A model generated the notes under the pieces. The model searched no databases, was not told where the DNA came from, and worked only from the letters and a program-made list of their open reading frames with translations. DNA of 14,788 nt from Spirochaetaceae bacterium (GTDB taxonomy: Bacteria > Spirochaetota > Spirochaetia > CADAEX01). This document shows positions 1 to 7,123 of this stretch, in pieces. The position numbers and the translations under genes are program-made. Position 1 is the stretch's first letter; each line of letters begins with the position of its first letter. The stretch lies in assembly GCA_009778835.1 (NCBI GenBank), contig WRFK01000013.1, forward strand, positions 1-14,788, written 5' to 3'.

Positions 1-1
1 A

Positions 2-70
2 TTTTTTTCTTTGTTCAGAAATATTAATATCCCCTTCCAGTTTCAGTTGGTTATCAGTTTTTTCACTCAT
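2..70 (-). CDS. 5' end of an unidentified leftward gene (partial)
   Basis: A leftward reading frame starts with ATG at 70-68, preceded by a good AAGGAG ribosome site (complement of 76-81). It stays open for 23 codons to the window edge, reading MSEKTDNQLKLEGDINISEQ and then RKK. Only the N-terminus is present, so the product cannot be named. The pattern 'LKLEGDINI' resembles the first strand of STAS-domain proteins (anti-sigma-antagonist type), but this is a weak guess from a short stretch. The gene is divergent from the first TAXI receptor gene, and about 290 bp separate the two starts. Confidence 0.55.
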   Translation of the reverse strand, partial: MSEKTDNQLKLEGDINISEQRKK

Positions 71-220
71 ATTTTCTCCTTAATAAATAGAATTATAGTT
101 TATTAAAAATAACAGGTCAATAAATTGTATATACAAAATAACTTTTTATCATGACAATCATAAGTTACATAAGGAAATATTCTTCTGATATTATAAAAGC
201 TTATAATAATTCTATTAAGT

Positions 221-250
221 ATGATTAAATATGATTAAATATGATTATTA
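221..250 (+). repeat. Three helically phased 10-bp direct repeats upstream of TAXI receptor 1
   Basis: The decamer ATGATTAAAT occurs at 221-230 and 231-240, and an imperfect third copy (ATGATTATTA) lies at 241-250. The period is one helical turn, so all copies face the same side of the DNA. The array ends 16 bp upstream of the -35 element at 267. That is roughly -80 to -50 relative to the inferred start of transcription, where activators usually bind. The role as an operator is inferred; the adjacent LysR protein is one candidate. Confidence 0.5.
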
Positions 251-266
251 TTATAAGATTTTATTA

Positions 267-295
267 TTGACAAACTCTGTTTCAAATAAGATAAT
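267..295 (+). promoter_or_regulatory. Sigma-70-type promoter of TAXI receptor 1
   Basis: A perfect TTGACA -35 element lies at 267-272. A 17-bp spacer separates it from GATAAT at 290-295, which matches TATAAT at five of six positions. Transcription would start near 302, giving a leader of about 58 nt before the ATG at 360. Confidence 0.65.
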
Positions 296-359
296 GCCCA
301 AGGATTTTAATCCTTTATCCATGAATTTATTATTTAGGTTTAATCGAAATGGAGGTTTT

Positions 360-1358
360 ATGAAGAAATTTTTATTGCTACTTATTGTATTTTTTATGCT
401 TGCTGGTCTTCTTTTTGCTACCGGTAGCGGAGAAAAAAATGCATCAAAATCAGTTATCATGGGTAGTTCTAGCTTGGGTGGAACATGGTATCCTACTGCC
501 GCAATGATGGCTGGAGTTGCGATGAGGTATGAAGGGCTTACAATAACTGTACAGGCTTCAGGAGGCGGCACAGAGAATGTAAGATTAATGAGACAAAATC
601 AATATCATATGGGTTTATGCGAACCAAATATTGCAAACTATGCATATAGGGGAGAGGCTTTTTTCAAGGAAGATGGCAGATATGAGAATATTACTTTTGT
701 AACAAACCTTTATCCAAATGCAGCGTGTGTTGTTGTTATGAAAAATGGACCTATCCGGACTATGCAGGACTATAATTCAGATACAAATGGCGGCAAAAAA
801 TATGGTTTTTCACCCGGAAGCCCGGGATCCGGCGATGAATACTGCTGGATAGAAATTTTTAGCGCTTATGGCGTAAATAAAAATAATATAAACTGGAGAC
901 CGCTTTCACACAATGAAAGAGTAATGGCTTTTAAAGACAGGCTTCTTGAAGGAATAGGTTATACAACAGCACAGCCAGCCGGAAGTATTATTGAAGCATC
1001 TGCTCAAACACCTATAAGAATACTTGAAATAGCAGGAAAAGAAAGGGATGAAATAATTAAAAATTACCCATGGTATGCCCCTTATGTTATTAAAGCAGGT
1101 TTTTACAATGGTGTAGATCAGGATGTTGAATCTATATATATTGGTGGCTTTGTTATTGCAAATAAAGATGTTCCTGAAGATGTTATATACAAATACCTTA
1201 CTGCTGTTTATGGAAAAGGACTTAAAGAAGTTCAGGGTGTTGCGGCAGCTACAAAAGAAATAACCCTTGAGAATTCTATAGGCGGTAATGAAGGTGGCGC
1301 TCTTCCATTTCATAAAGGAGCTGAAAAATTCTACAAAGAGAAGGGCCTTTTAAAATAA
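360..1358 (+). CDS. TAXI-family TRAP transporter solute receptor, copy 1
   Basis: This 332-residue protein is predicted to be periplasmic. It should bind a small organic ligand and deliver it to a fused TRAP membrane permease. The start was set at ATG 360 because GGAGG (351-355) lies just upstream; an in-frame ATG at 231 lacks a ribosome site and would add 43 residues ahead of a clear signal peptide. The signal peptide covers residues 1-20, with likely cleavage after LLFA, before TGSGE. TAXI hallmarks follow: the MGSSSLGGTWYP stretch near residue 34, 'QASGGGTENVRLM' near residue 65, and the FSPGSPGSGDEY and RPLSHNERVMAFKDR segments. It is closely related to the next gene, with near-identical DNA in the core, so the two arose by tandem duplication. 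No permease gene is in the window. The family call is strong; the substrate is unknown. Confidence 0.9.
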   Translation: MKKFLLLLIVFFMLAGLLFATGSGEKNASKSVIMGSSSLGGTWYPTAAMMAGVAMRYEGLTITVQASGGGTENVRLMRQNQYHMGLCEPNIANYAYRGEAFFKEDGRYENITFVTNLYPNAACVVVMKNGPIRTMQDYNSDTNGGKKYGFSPGSPGSGDEYCWIEIFSAYGVNKNNINWRPLSHNERVMAFKDRLLEGIGYTTAQPAGSIIEASAQTPIRILEIAGKERDEIIKNYPWYAPYVIKAGFYNGVDQDVESIYIGGFVIANKDVPEDVIYKYLTAVYGKGLKEVQGVAAATKEITLENSIGGNEGGALPFHKGAEKFYKEKGLLK

Positions 1359-1378
1359 TATAGAAGGATTTTTAATAT

Positions 1379-1438
1379 AAAACAGGGGTATGTATTGGGT
1401 TTTTGTGCAAAAAAATTGAATTTGCCCCTGTTTTTTTT
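1379..1438 (+). terminator. Probable terminator after TAXI receptor 1
   Basis: AAAACAGGGG at 1379-1388 pairs perfectly with CCCCTGTTTT at 1425-1434, and the T-run extends to 1438. The loop is long (36 nt) but holds a smaller T/A-rich hairpin of its own. It lies 20 bp after the stop codon and separates the two receptor genes into different transcripts. Confidence 0.6.
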
Positions 1439-1522
1439 AAAAAACTTCTAAATTTTCTCTTCTTTCAAAATAAATAGATAAAAAATATAAATTTATTTAT
1501 TTCCGGTCAAATTAATTATAAA

Positions 1523-1563
1523 TGTTAAAAATCGGTTAAAATTTGACGATTGGTTAAAATTTG
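1523..1563 (+). repeat. Direct repeats GGTTAAAATTTG upstream of TAXI receptor 2
   Basis: The 12-mer GGTTAAAATTTG occurs exactly at 1534-1545 and at 1552-1563, an 18-bp period. A degenerate copy, TGTTAAAAATCG, lies at 1523-1534. The last copy abuts the -35 element at 1565. The position and exact duplication suggest binding sites for an activator or repressor. The core resembles, but does not equal, the ATGATTAAAT repeats in front of receptor 1. Confidence 0.5.
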
Positions 1564-1564
1564 G

Positions 1565-1593
1565 TTGACAAAAAAAAGAAATAGAGCAATAAT
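1565..1593 (+). promoter_or_regulatory. Sigma-70-type promoter of TAXI receptor 2
   Basis: Perfect TTGACA at 1565-1570, a 17-bp spacer and AATAAT at 1588-1593 (five of six matches). The predicted start near 1600 leaves a leader of about 44 nt. The layout is the same as for the first receptor and the dehydrogenase. Confidence 0.7.
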
Positions 1594-1643
1594 TTAATGA
1601 AAATCTAATATAAATTTAGAGCAAACTTAAGGAGAGAAAAAGT

Positions 1644-2648
1644 ATGAAAAGATTAGTCCTTTTTTTACTGATTACAGTTTTGCTTACTTCATTTGCATTT
1701 GCAACTGGATCAGGCGAAACAGGTGGTAAAAAATACACTGCTATAATGGGAAGCTCTAGCTTGGGTGGGTCATGGTACCCATTCGTTAGTAGAATGGCAG
1801 GTGTTGCAATGAAACATGGTAACATTGTTGTTACCGTACAGTCTTCAGGCGGCGGAACAGAAAATGTTAGACTTATGAGACAAGGGCAGTATAATATGGG
1901 TATGTGCGAACCAAATGTTGCTAACTATGCATATTTTGGAACAGGCCCTTTTGAGAAAGATGGAAAATATGATAATCTTATGTTCCTTTTTAATGCTTAT
2001 AACCTTCCATTGACAGCAGTTGTTCATAAAGATGGACCGGTAAAAACAATGAGAGACTTTGATAGAAAAGTATCAGGTAAATCATATGGTTTTTCACCCG
2101 GAAGCCCAGGATCTGGCGATGAATATAGCTGGCTTGAGGTTTTCGAAATATATGGAGTTAAGAAAGAAGACATGAACTGGAGACCACTTTCACACAATGA
2201 AAGAGTAATGGCATTCAAAGACAGAATTCTTGACTGCGTAGCTTTTGAAACAGCTCAGCCTGCAGGCGCTATAATTGAACTTTCTGCTCAGAACCCAATT
2301 AGGATTCTCCCAATTGATGGTAAAGACAGAGAAGAAATTATTAAGAGACTTCCATGGTATGATTACTATACATTACCAGGTGGTATGTATAATGGACAGA
2401 CCGAACCAGTTGAAACAATCTTCCTTGGTGGATTTGCTCTTGCAAACAAAGATGTTCCAGCAGATTTTATTTATGCTTATGTTGCAGCTATCTTTGGACC
2501 AGGTCTTGAAGAAGTTCAGAGTGTATTCCCCTCAGCAAAAGACGTAACAGTTTCTAATGCTCTTAGGGGTAATCCATATGGACCTAACACAATTCCTTAT
2601 CATCCAGGCGCTGAAAAATTCTGGAGAGAAAAAGGTCTTATTAAATAA
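1644..2648 (+). CDS. TAXI-family TRAP transporter solute receptor, copy 2
   Basis: A 334-residue periplasmic ligand-binding protein and paralogue of the preceding gene. ATG 1644 follows AAGGAG at 1629-1634. The signal peptide (residues 1-20) ends LTSFAFA before TGSGE. The family segments MGSSSLGGSWYP, QSSGGGTENVRLMRQ, FSPGSPGSGDEY and RPLSHNERVMAFKDR are all present and nearly identical to copy 1. The region between about residues 110 and 135 differs most (NAYNLPLTAVVHKDG here against NLYPNAACVVVMKNG in copy 1). The pair may therefore bind related but different ligands, or be expressed under different conditions. It has its own promoter and terminator, so the copies are regulated separately. 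It would need a TRAP permease encoded elsewhere. Confidence 0.9.
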   Translation: MKRLVLFLLITVLLTSFAFATGSGETGGKKYTAIMGSSSLGGSWYPFVSRMAGVAMKHGNIVVTVQSSGGGTENVRLMRQGQYNMGMCEPNVANYAYFGTGPFEKDGKYDNLMFLFNAYNLPLTAVVHKDGPVKTMRDFDRKVSGKSYGFSPGSPGSGDEYSWLEVFEIYGVKKEDMNWRPLSHNERVMAFKDRILDCVAFETAQPAGAIIELSAQNPIRILPIDGKDREEIIKRLPWYDYYTLPGGMYNGQTEPVETIFLGGFALANKDVPADFIYAYVAAIFGPGLEEVQSVFPSAKDVTVSNALRGNPYGPNTIPYHPGAEKFWREKGLIK

Positions 2649-2680
2649 TCATTGTATTATTTGAATTTTTAAGATTTAAT

Positions 2681-2714
2681 AAGCTGCTGTAATACAAATA
2701 CAGCAGCTTTTTTA
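2681..2714 (+). terminator. Intrinsic terminator after TAXI receptor 2
   Basis: AAGCTGCTGTA (2681-2691) pairs perfectly with TACAGCAGCTT (2699-2709) across a 7-nt loop, and a T-run follows to 2714. This is a textbook rho-independent terminator 32 bp after the stop codon. Confidence 0.9.
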
Positions 2715-2775
2715 TTTTAACCACTATATAGTATTGTGTTTATATAATTTTTTATTATAAGGTAAATTACATTTT

Positions 2776-3684
2776 ATGAACTTATATCATTTAAAAACTT
2801 TTTTTTACACAGCAAAATTTGGAAGCTATACAAAGGCAGCAGATATATTATGTATTACGCAACCTGCTGTTACCCGACAGATACAGGAACTTCAATCAAC
2901 TTATGATCTTATACTTTTTAATAAAATAGGGAAAAAGGTAATACTTACAGATGCTGGCGAAGCTTTATATGTTCTTGCAGAAAAAATATTTGAGCTTGAG
3001 ACCCAGGTAGAAGAAACAGTCAGGGATTTTCAGCACCAGAAAAGTGGAAAAATTGGAATTGCGACAGCAGAAACTTTTGGGGCATATTATCTGCCTGAAA
3101 TTATAATTGATTTTAATCAAAAATTGCCTGATATTTTTGTGTCGGTGGATACATTTAATGACTATCATGTTGTTGAAAATGTATCAAAGCTTGAATGTGA
3201 TTTTGGCTTTTTATCAAAAGAAATAGAACATCCTAAAATTGTTGTAAAAGAAATTTTGGAAGAAAGTATAATAATGGTTGTGAATCCCTCTCACCCATAT
3301 TCTTCAAAAAAAATAATTGAACCTAAAGAGATGGATAATGTTCCCATAATTATGCCGGAGACAGAAAGCGGAACAAGAAATGTATTAAATGAGTTTCAGG
3401 AAAAATATAATATGCGGTTTGATGTTGTATGTGAAGTTTCAAACAGCGACTCAATTAAAACCCTTGTTCAGAATGGAATGGGTGTAACAATAATCTCGAG
3501 TAAGGTAGTGGAAAAAGAGATAGCAAGAGGGGATCTCGTACGTGTTGAAATAAATGCTCCTGAACTTAAGAGAAAATATTTTTTGACATATCATAAAGAA
3601 AAGTATTTCACAAAAATAATGAATGAATTCATCGAAATCACAAATAACTGGTCAAAAGAATATATGAAGAGTTTTTTTAAATAA
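2776..3684 (+). CDS. LysR-family transcriptional regulator
   Basis: A 302-residue cytoplasmic DNA-binding protein. Residues 1-60 form the LysR winged helix-turn-helix (LKTFFYTAKFGSYTKAA, then ITQPAVTRQIQELQ at 27-40). A linker helix (about 60-88) and a periplasmic-binding-protein-like effector domain (about 90-295) follow. The length is normal for the family. The ribosome site is weak (only AAGG at 2760-2763), and a TATAAT at 2743-2748 has no good -35 element, so expression is probably low. Unusually for LysR proteins it is not divergent from its neighbours but sits in line between the receptor genes and the dehydrogenase. The likely role, inferred from context, is to sense the transported compound or a metabolite and control the flanking promoters. 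Confidence 0.9.
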   Translation: MNLYHLKTFFYTAKFGSYTKAADILCITQPAVTRQIQELQSTYDLILFNKIGKKVILTDAGEALYVLAEKIFELETQVEETVRDFQHQKSGKIGIATAETFGAYYLPEIIIDFNQKLPDIFVSVDTFNDYHVVENVSKLECDFGFLSKEIEHPKIVVKEILEESIIMVVNPSHPYSSKKIIEPKEMDNVPIIMPETESGTRNVLNEFQEKYNMRFDVVCEVSNSDSIKTLVQNGMGVTIISSKVVEKEIARGDLVRVEINAPELKRKYFLTYHKEKYFTKIMNEFIEITNNWSKEYMKSFFK

Positions 3685-3711
3685 TTTGAATTTTGATTAG
3701 CACCTTGTTTA

Positions 3712-3740
3712 TATAAATATAATCATATTTTATATTTATA
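3712..3740. repeat. AT-only inverted repeat upstream of the dehydrogenase
   Basis: TATAAATATA (3712-3721) and TATATTTATA (3731-3740) are perfect inverted arms around a 9-nt centre. The segment also contains AAATATGATTA in reverse orientation (3720-3730), an 11-mer found twice in the repeat array before TAXI receptor 1. It may be an operator for the promoter at 3786, or just AT-rich spacer after lysR. Confidence 0.35.
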
Positions 3741-3785
3741 CCATCTGTTATAATAAAATGTAATGAATAATATAAAGAAATATTA

Positions 3786-3814
3786 TTGACATAAACCCAA
3801 TAAATCGCAATAAT
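3786..3814 (+). promoter_or_regulatory. Sigma-70-type promoter of the dehydrogenase gene
   Basis: Perfect TTGACA at 3786-3791, a 17-bp spacer and AATAAT at 3809-3814. The elements are identical to those of the TAXI receptor 2 promoter. Predicted leader of about 45 nt. Confidence 0.65.
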
Positions 3815-3868
3815 AATATTACCTTATGAAAAGGATTATATAACTTTATAAAAAGGAGATTGTACAAT

Positions 3869-5065
3869 ATGGCTAAGAAATTATTTGCTTTGGCTGGCGC
3901 AGGAAGAATATGCGGATGGGCCTTAAGAACTGCTGTTCAATACTCAAGTAAAGATTTATTCGATAAAATTACTATTGGAGAATACAACACTGATGCCGCA
4001 GAGGCTCTTAAAAAAGAAATAGGCGATCCAAGAATTGATGTTGTAAAAATTGATGTTAATGATGAAGCAGATGCTATAAAAAAATTGAAAGGATATGATG
4101 TAGTTCTTGATGGAACAACAATAAAATTGAATGACCAATCAACAAAAGTTATTGCAGAAGCAGGATGCAGTGGACTTAATCTGAATGGATTTGGGGCAGA
4201 ATATAAATATCAGGATCTTTTTAAAAAGAATAATAAAATACATGCTTTGGGATATGGAATGACTCCCGGTCTTACCGACTCTATGGTAAGAGCAGGTGCT
4301 GAAAAATTTGATAAAGTGGATACTGTAAGAATAAGCCATTGCGCGTTCAGGCCAATTGCGTATTCTCCGGCAATATTTGAAACAACCCAATATGAATATA
4401 ACCCGGATCTTAAGAACAGGGTAGTTTATGAAGATGGCGAGATGAAGCAGGTTCCCCCATTCGCAAGAGAAAGGCTTATACCCACTCCTGCGCCTTATGG
4501 AACAAATCCTCAATATATAATTCCTCATTCAGAGGTTATTACTGCAACAGATTATCTTAAAAAGATTGGAAAACCCCCAAGACTTATAGAAGTTCGCGGA
4601 ACATGGCCGCAGAAAAATATGAGACTCATTAAAGCTCTTTATGAATGGGGAATAATGAAAAATGAATCTTTTACATATAATAATCAAGAGATGAAAATAA
4701 TAGATGTTATTGGCGCATATTTACAGCAGAAAGAAGCAGGAAAAGTAACAGAAGTTTACGGCTATTGTCTCTATATACAGATGCTTGGAGAAAGAGGCGG
4801 GAAAAAATATGAACAGGTTCTTTATCATACTCACCCAAAATCTGATGGCTCTGTAAAAGGGTGGGAAGGGCTTACTGCTTATATAAGAAATGTCGGGACA
4901 CCAATGGGTGTAGCAGCTCTTCTTATTGCTCAAGGTAAAGCGCAAGGTATCGGATGTGTAACTCCGGAAGAAGCTTTTGATCCAAAAGATGTTTTTGCAA
5001 TGCTTGAACCAATTGGAATAAAAATACATCAGAGCGAAAGAGAAATTGCTGATTTTAATTACTAA
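3869..5065 (+). CDS. Saccharopine dehydrogenase-like NAD(P)-dependent oxidoreductase
   Basis: A 398-residue cytoplasmic oxidoreductase. ATG 3869 was chosen because AAGGAG (3853-3858) is 10 bp upstream; an ATG at 3860 would be only 1 bp from it. The N-terminus is a Rossmann dinucleotide-binding fold with glycines G10, G12 and G16 in LAGAGRICG, and an acidic residue after the second strand (GEYNTD, about 37-42). The segment 'GYGMTPGLTDSMVRAGAEKFD' (about 128-148) and the C-terminal half fit the saccharopine dehydrogenase catalytic domain. Family members make or cleave secondary amines between an amino acid and an oxo acid (saccharopine, carboxynorspermidine, opine-like compounds). The true substrate cannot be read from the sequence. 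With two TAXI receptors and a LysR gene beside it, a catabolic role on the imported compound is a reasonable inference. No lysine-pathway gene is nearby. Confidence 0.8.
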   Translation: MAKKLFALAGAGRICGWALRTAVQYSSKDLFDKITIGEYNTDAAEALKKEIGDPRIDVVKIDVNDEADAIKKLKGYDVVLDGTTIKLNDQSTKVIAEAGCSGLNLNGFGAEYKYQDLFKKNNKIHALGYGMTPGLTDSMVRAGAEKFDKVDTVRISHCAFRPIAYSPAIFETTQYEYNPDLKNRVVYEDGEMKQVPPFARERLIPTPAPYGTNPQYIIPHSEVITATDYLKKIGKPPRLIEVRGTWPQKNMRLIKALYEWGIMKNESFTYNNQEMKIIDVIGAYLQQKEAGKVTEVYGYCLYIQMLGERGGKKYEQVLYHTHPKSDGSVKGWEGLTAYIRNVGTPMGVAALLIAQGKAQGIGCVTPEEAFDPKDVFAMLEPIGIKIHQSEREIADFNY

Positions 5066-5090
5066 AACTTATTTCGAGTAACAAATTTAT

Positions 5091-5121
5091 AGCCGGATAC
5101 AGCGCGTTGTCCGGCTTTTTT
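5091..5121 (+). terminator. Intrinsic terminator after the dehydrogenase
   Basis: AGCCGGA (5091-5097) pairs with TCCGGCT (5110-5116), followed by a T-run to 5121. It lies between convergent genes, but there is no T-run on the other strand, so it serves the rightward transcript. Confidence 0.85.
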
Positions 5122-5159
5122 ATTAAAAGAAATTTGCTTATTCCATTATGCCCGATGCG

Positions 5160-6617
5160 TTACATAATTGGCGAGAATATTCTCATTGCAGAATTACGAA
5201 AGCTTTTTAATATACCAATGTTATCAAGATATTCTTTAGATACAGTTTCGCAAAATCTAAGATCATTATAAAAATTATCAATCATTTCATTTGCAAGATT
5301 TGCATCATATATTATTGTATTAATTTCAAAATTTATATGAAAACTTCTGATATCAAAATTACAACTTCCTATTGAAACCATGTGTCCGTCAGCTACTACA
5401 ATTTTTGAATGCATAAATCCTTTTTTATACAGGAAAATATTTACACCTGCTTTTAAAAGAGGTTTGAAATAGGTATGCGCAGCCCAGAAAGGTATTGGTT
5501 TATCGGGAATTCCTGTCATAAGAATATTAACACTTATACCGCTTAAAGCTGCTGTTTCAAGAGCAGTCATTATACTTTGATCAGGAACAAAATATGGGGT
5601 TTGAATATATATCTCTTTATTTGCATTAGTTATCATTGCAAAATAGAGCTGCTGGATTGAATCCCATTCCGAATCTGCTCCGCTGGTTGCGATCTGTATT
5701 TGCATTTCCGGCATAGTATCTGAAATTTTGGGAAAATATTTATCATCAAGAAGAAGTTCGTTTTTACTGTTATACCAGTCTACAAGAAATACTGTTTGAA
5801 TAAGCTTTACACTGTCTCCCATCAATTTTATTTGGGTATCTTTCCATGTTTTAAACCTTCTTCCGCCTGTAATATATTCAGAACCTACATTCATTCCGCC
5901 TGTATAGGCAATTTTTCCATCTATAACTACGATTTTTCTGTGGTTGCTGTAATTTACTTTTATTATTGAAAAAGGGGCTACAAGATCAAGATAATATTTA
6001 TATTTAACCCCTGAATGCTTTAATTCGCTTCTGTATTTGTAAGCTATTCTTCCAAAAGAGCCTACACCATCAAAAATAAGCCTTACCTCAACACCTTCTT
6101 TAACTTTTTGGATTAAAATATTTTTTATTTCTTCCCCAAGTCTATCCGAAGTCCATATAAAAAATTCCATATGTATTGAGCTTTTTGCGTTTTTTAATTC
6201 TTTTAGCAGATCTTCAAAAAAATCTTCTCCTGCATTAAAAATTTTACAATTATTATTGAGTGTTAAAATAGAACTATTTGAATTTAACAACAAACTCATT
6301 AATTTATATTTACCGCTTTCATTTTCACCGGAAACAGACGTAGCTATTTCACTTAGAAAATATTTCTGATTTCTCAATATTGTCTCAAGAATTTTTGCAA
6401 ATATAATGTCCGGACTCTGCTTTGTAAGTTTTGTCTTTTTCCAGTTGATTCCAAACAATATAAAGGAAATAAGTCCAATAATCGGGAAAAAGAGTATAAG
6501 CAATATCCATGCTATTGAGCTTTGCGGAGACCTGTTATCCAGAATAATGATAAAAATCGCTATTACAGCATTTATCCAGAAAATATAAGTTAATAATTGT
6601 GAAAATGTAATATCCAT
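5160..6617 (-). CDS. cls: Cardiolipin synthase, phospholipase D family
   Basis: A 485-residue membrane-anchored enzyme that condenses phosphatidylglycerol into cardiolipin on the inner membrane. Two N-terminal membrane segments (about 7-27 and 35-56) flank the PLDc_N motif region 'DNRSPQSSIAWILL'. Both HKD catalytic motifs are intact: H226/K228/D233 (SNHRKIVVIDG, followed by GGMNVG) and H403/K405/D410 (FMHSKIVVADG, followed by GSCNFDIRS). Length and layout match bacterial ClsA-type enzymes. The ATG at 6617 has no clear ribosome site, but the N-terminus is complete. A possible promoter is TTGAAT (complement of 6664-6669), 17 bp, TATTTT (complement of 6641-6646). The gene stands alone, divergent from rpmB and convergent with the dehydrogenase. 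The head-group partner cannot be told from sequence. Confidence 0.9.
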   Translation of the reverse strand: MDITFSQLLTYIFWINAVIAIFIIILDNRSPQSSIAWILLILFFPIIGLISFILFGINWKKTKLTKQSPDIIFAKILETILRNQKYFLSEIATSVSGENESGKYKLMSLLLNSNSSILTLNNNCKIFNAGEDFFEDLLKELKNAKSSIHMEFFIWTSDRLGEEIKNILIQKVKEGVEVRLIFDGVGSFGRIAYKYRSELKHSGVKYKYYLDLVAPFSIIKVNYSNHRKIVVIDGKIAYTGGMNVGSEYITGGRRFKTWKDTQIKLMGDSVKLIQTVFLVDWYNSKNELLLDDKYFPKISDTMPEMQIQIATSGADSEWDSIQQLYFAMITNANKEIYIQTPYFVPDQSIMTALETAALSGISVNILMTGIPDKPIPFWAAHTYFKPLLKAGVNIFLYKKGFMHSKIVVADGHMVSIGSCNFDIRSFHINFEINTIIYDANLANEMIDNFYNDLRFCETVSKEYLDNIGILKSFRNSAMRIFSPIM

Positions 6618-6699
6618 AGTTTACTTATTAAAGAATAGACAAAATATACTATAAAATATCAAAATTCAATATATATCCATAAAATTATCTGTACAAATA

Positions 6700-6715
6700 T
6701 TTACAAAAATGTAAA
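6700..6715. promoter_or_regulatory. Inverted repeat TTTACA-N4-TGTAAA in the cls/rpmB divergent region
   Basis: TTTACA (6700-6705) and TGTAAA (6710-6715) are perfect inverted hexamers separated by AAAA, with a further TGTACA just upstream at 6690-6695. The symmetry fits an operator for a dimeric repressor between divergent genes. The sequence is AT-rich, so chance is possible. Confidence 0.3.
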
Positions 6716-6761
6716 AAATTGTTATGGTTTTAAAGCTTATTAGCTGATAAAGCGATGGGTA

Positions 6762-6827
6762 CGGCAGGCTTGCTTGCCGGTAAAATTGGTAAAAAAAGGG
6801 TGTTATACCTTTTTTGCCTGGTTTTTT
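6762..6827 (+). promoter_or_regulatory. Two-hairpin leader upstream of rpmB
   Basis: CGGCAGG (6762-6768) and CTTGCCG (6773-6779) form a 7-bp stem with one G-U pair and a CTTG loop. AAAAAAGG (6792-6799) and CCTTTTTT (6808-6815) form a second stem, followed by TTTTTT at 6822-6827. The second structure resembles an intrinsic terminator, and the pair sits 40-110 nt before the rpmB start. This could be attenuation of the ribosomal protein gene, or the terminator of a short upstream transcript. No known riboswitch was recognised. Confidence 0.4.
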
Positions 6828-6869
6828 AACAATAATAGGCTTTTATGCCATAATTATAAGGTGGAAAAA

Positions 6870-7058
6870 ATGGCTCGTAGATGCGACTTATGCGGAAAAG
6901 GTGTTCTCACAGGAAATAAAGTGAGTCATGCCAATAATAAGACAAGAAGAGTATGGAGACCTAATTTAAAAAAGGTTAGGGGAGTTGTAGAAGGTAAGGT
7001 ACAATCTGTTAAAATCTGTACATCATGTCTTAAAAAAGGCAAAATTACCAAAGTTTAA
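6870..7058 (+). CDS. rpmB: Large ribosomal subunit protein bL28 (L28)
   Basis: This 62-residue protein is a structural component of the 50S subunit. ATG 6870 follows AAGGTGG (6859-6865); an upstream in-frame ATG at 6774 would add 32 residues unlike L28. The family signature is MARRCDLCGKG, 'GNKVSHANNKTRRVWRPNL' and a C-terminal KICTSCLKKG. It keeps two CxxC pairs (C5/C8 and C50/C53), so it is the zinc-binding form. Many bacteria also carry a zinc-free paralogue under Zur control, but no second copy is in view. It is monocistronic, with a hairpin-bearing leader. Confidence 0.96.
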   Translation: MARRCDLCGKGVLTGNKVSHANNKTRRVWRPNLKKVRGVVEGKVQSVKICTSCLKKGKITKV

Positions 7059-7083
7059 TTATCAAAATCTCTTAAAATCCCAT

Positions 7084-7120
7084 AAAAAATACTAACAACT
7101 ACACTTGTGTCTTGGTGTTA
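7084..7120 (-). terminator. Possible terminator after the leftward MBL hydrolase
   Basis: On the leftward strand, TAACA and TGTTA (complements of 7116-7120 and 7093-7097) enclose an inner ACAC-TTGTGT-type stem (7101-7110). A T-run follows (A-run at 7084-7089 on the + strand). The stem is imperfect. It lies 4-40 bp after the hydrolase stop and also separates this gene from convergent rpmB. Confidence 0.35.
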
Positions 7121-7123
7121 ATG

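Noticed and set aside
231..359. In-frame N-terminal extension of TAXI receptor 1 from ATG 231
   Set aside because: It lacks a ribosome site, overlaps the repeat array and the promoter at 267-295, and would bury the signal peptide 43 residues inside the protein.
906..1313. Long leftward frame opposite TAXI receptor 1
   Set aside because: It is a shadow of the receptor gene: it is rich in Ile, Phe, Asn and Cys in low-complexity fashion, has no ribosome site and the opposite strand is a clear family member.
6750..6850. tRNA or small structured RNA gene before rpmB
   Set aside because: No cloverleaf, anticodon arm or T-loop GTTC pattern could be formed; only two independent hairpins are present.
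6774..6869. Upstream extension of rpmB by 32 residues
   Set aside because: It would be translated through two hairpins, has no L28 similarity and lacks a ribosome site; ATG 6870 has AAGGTGG.
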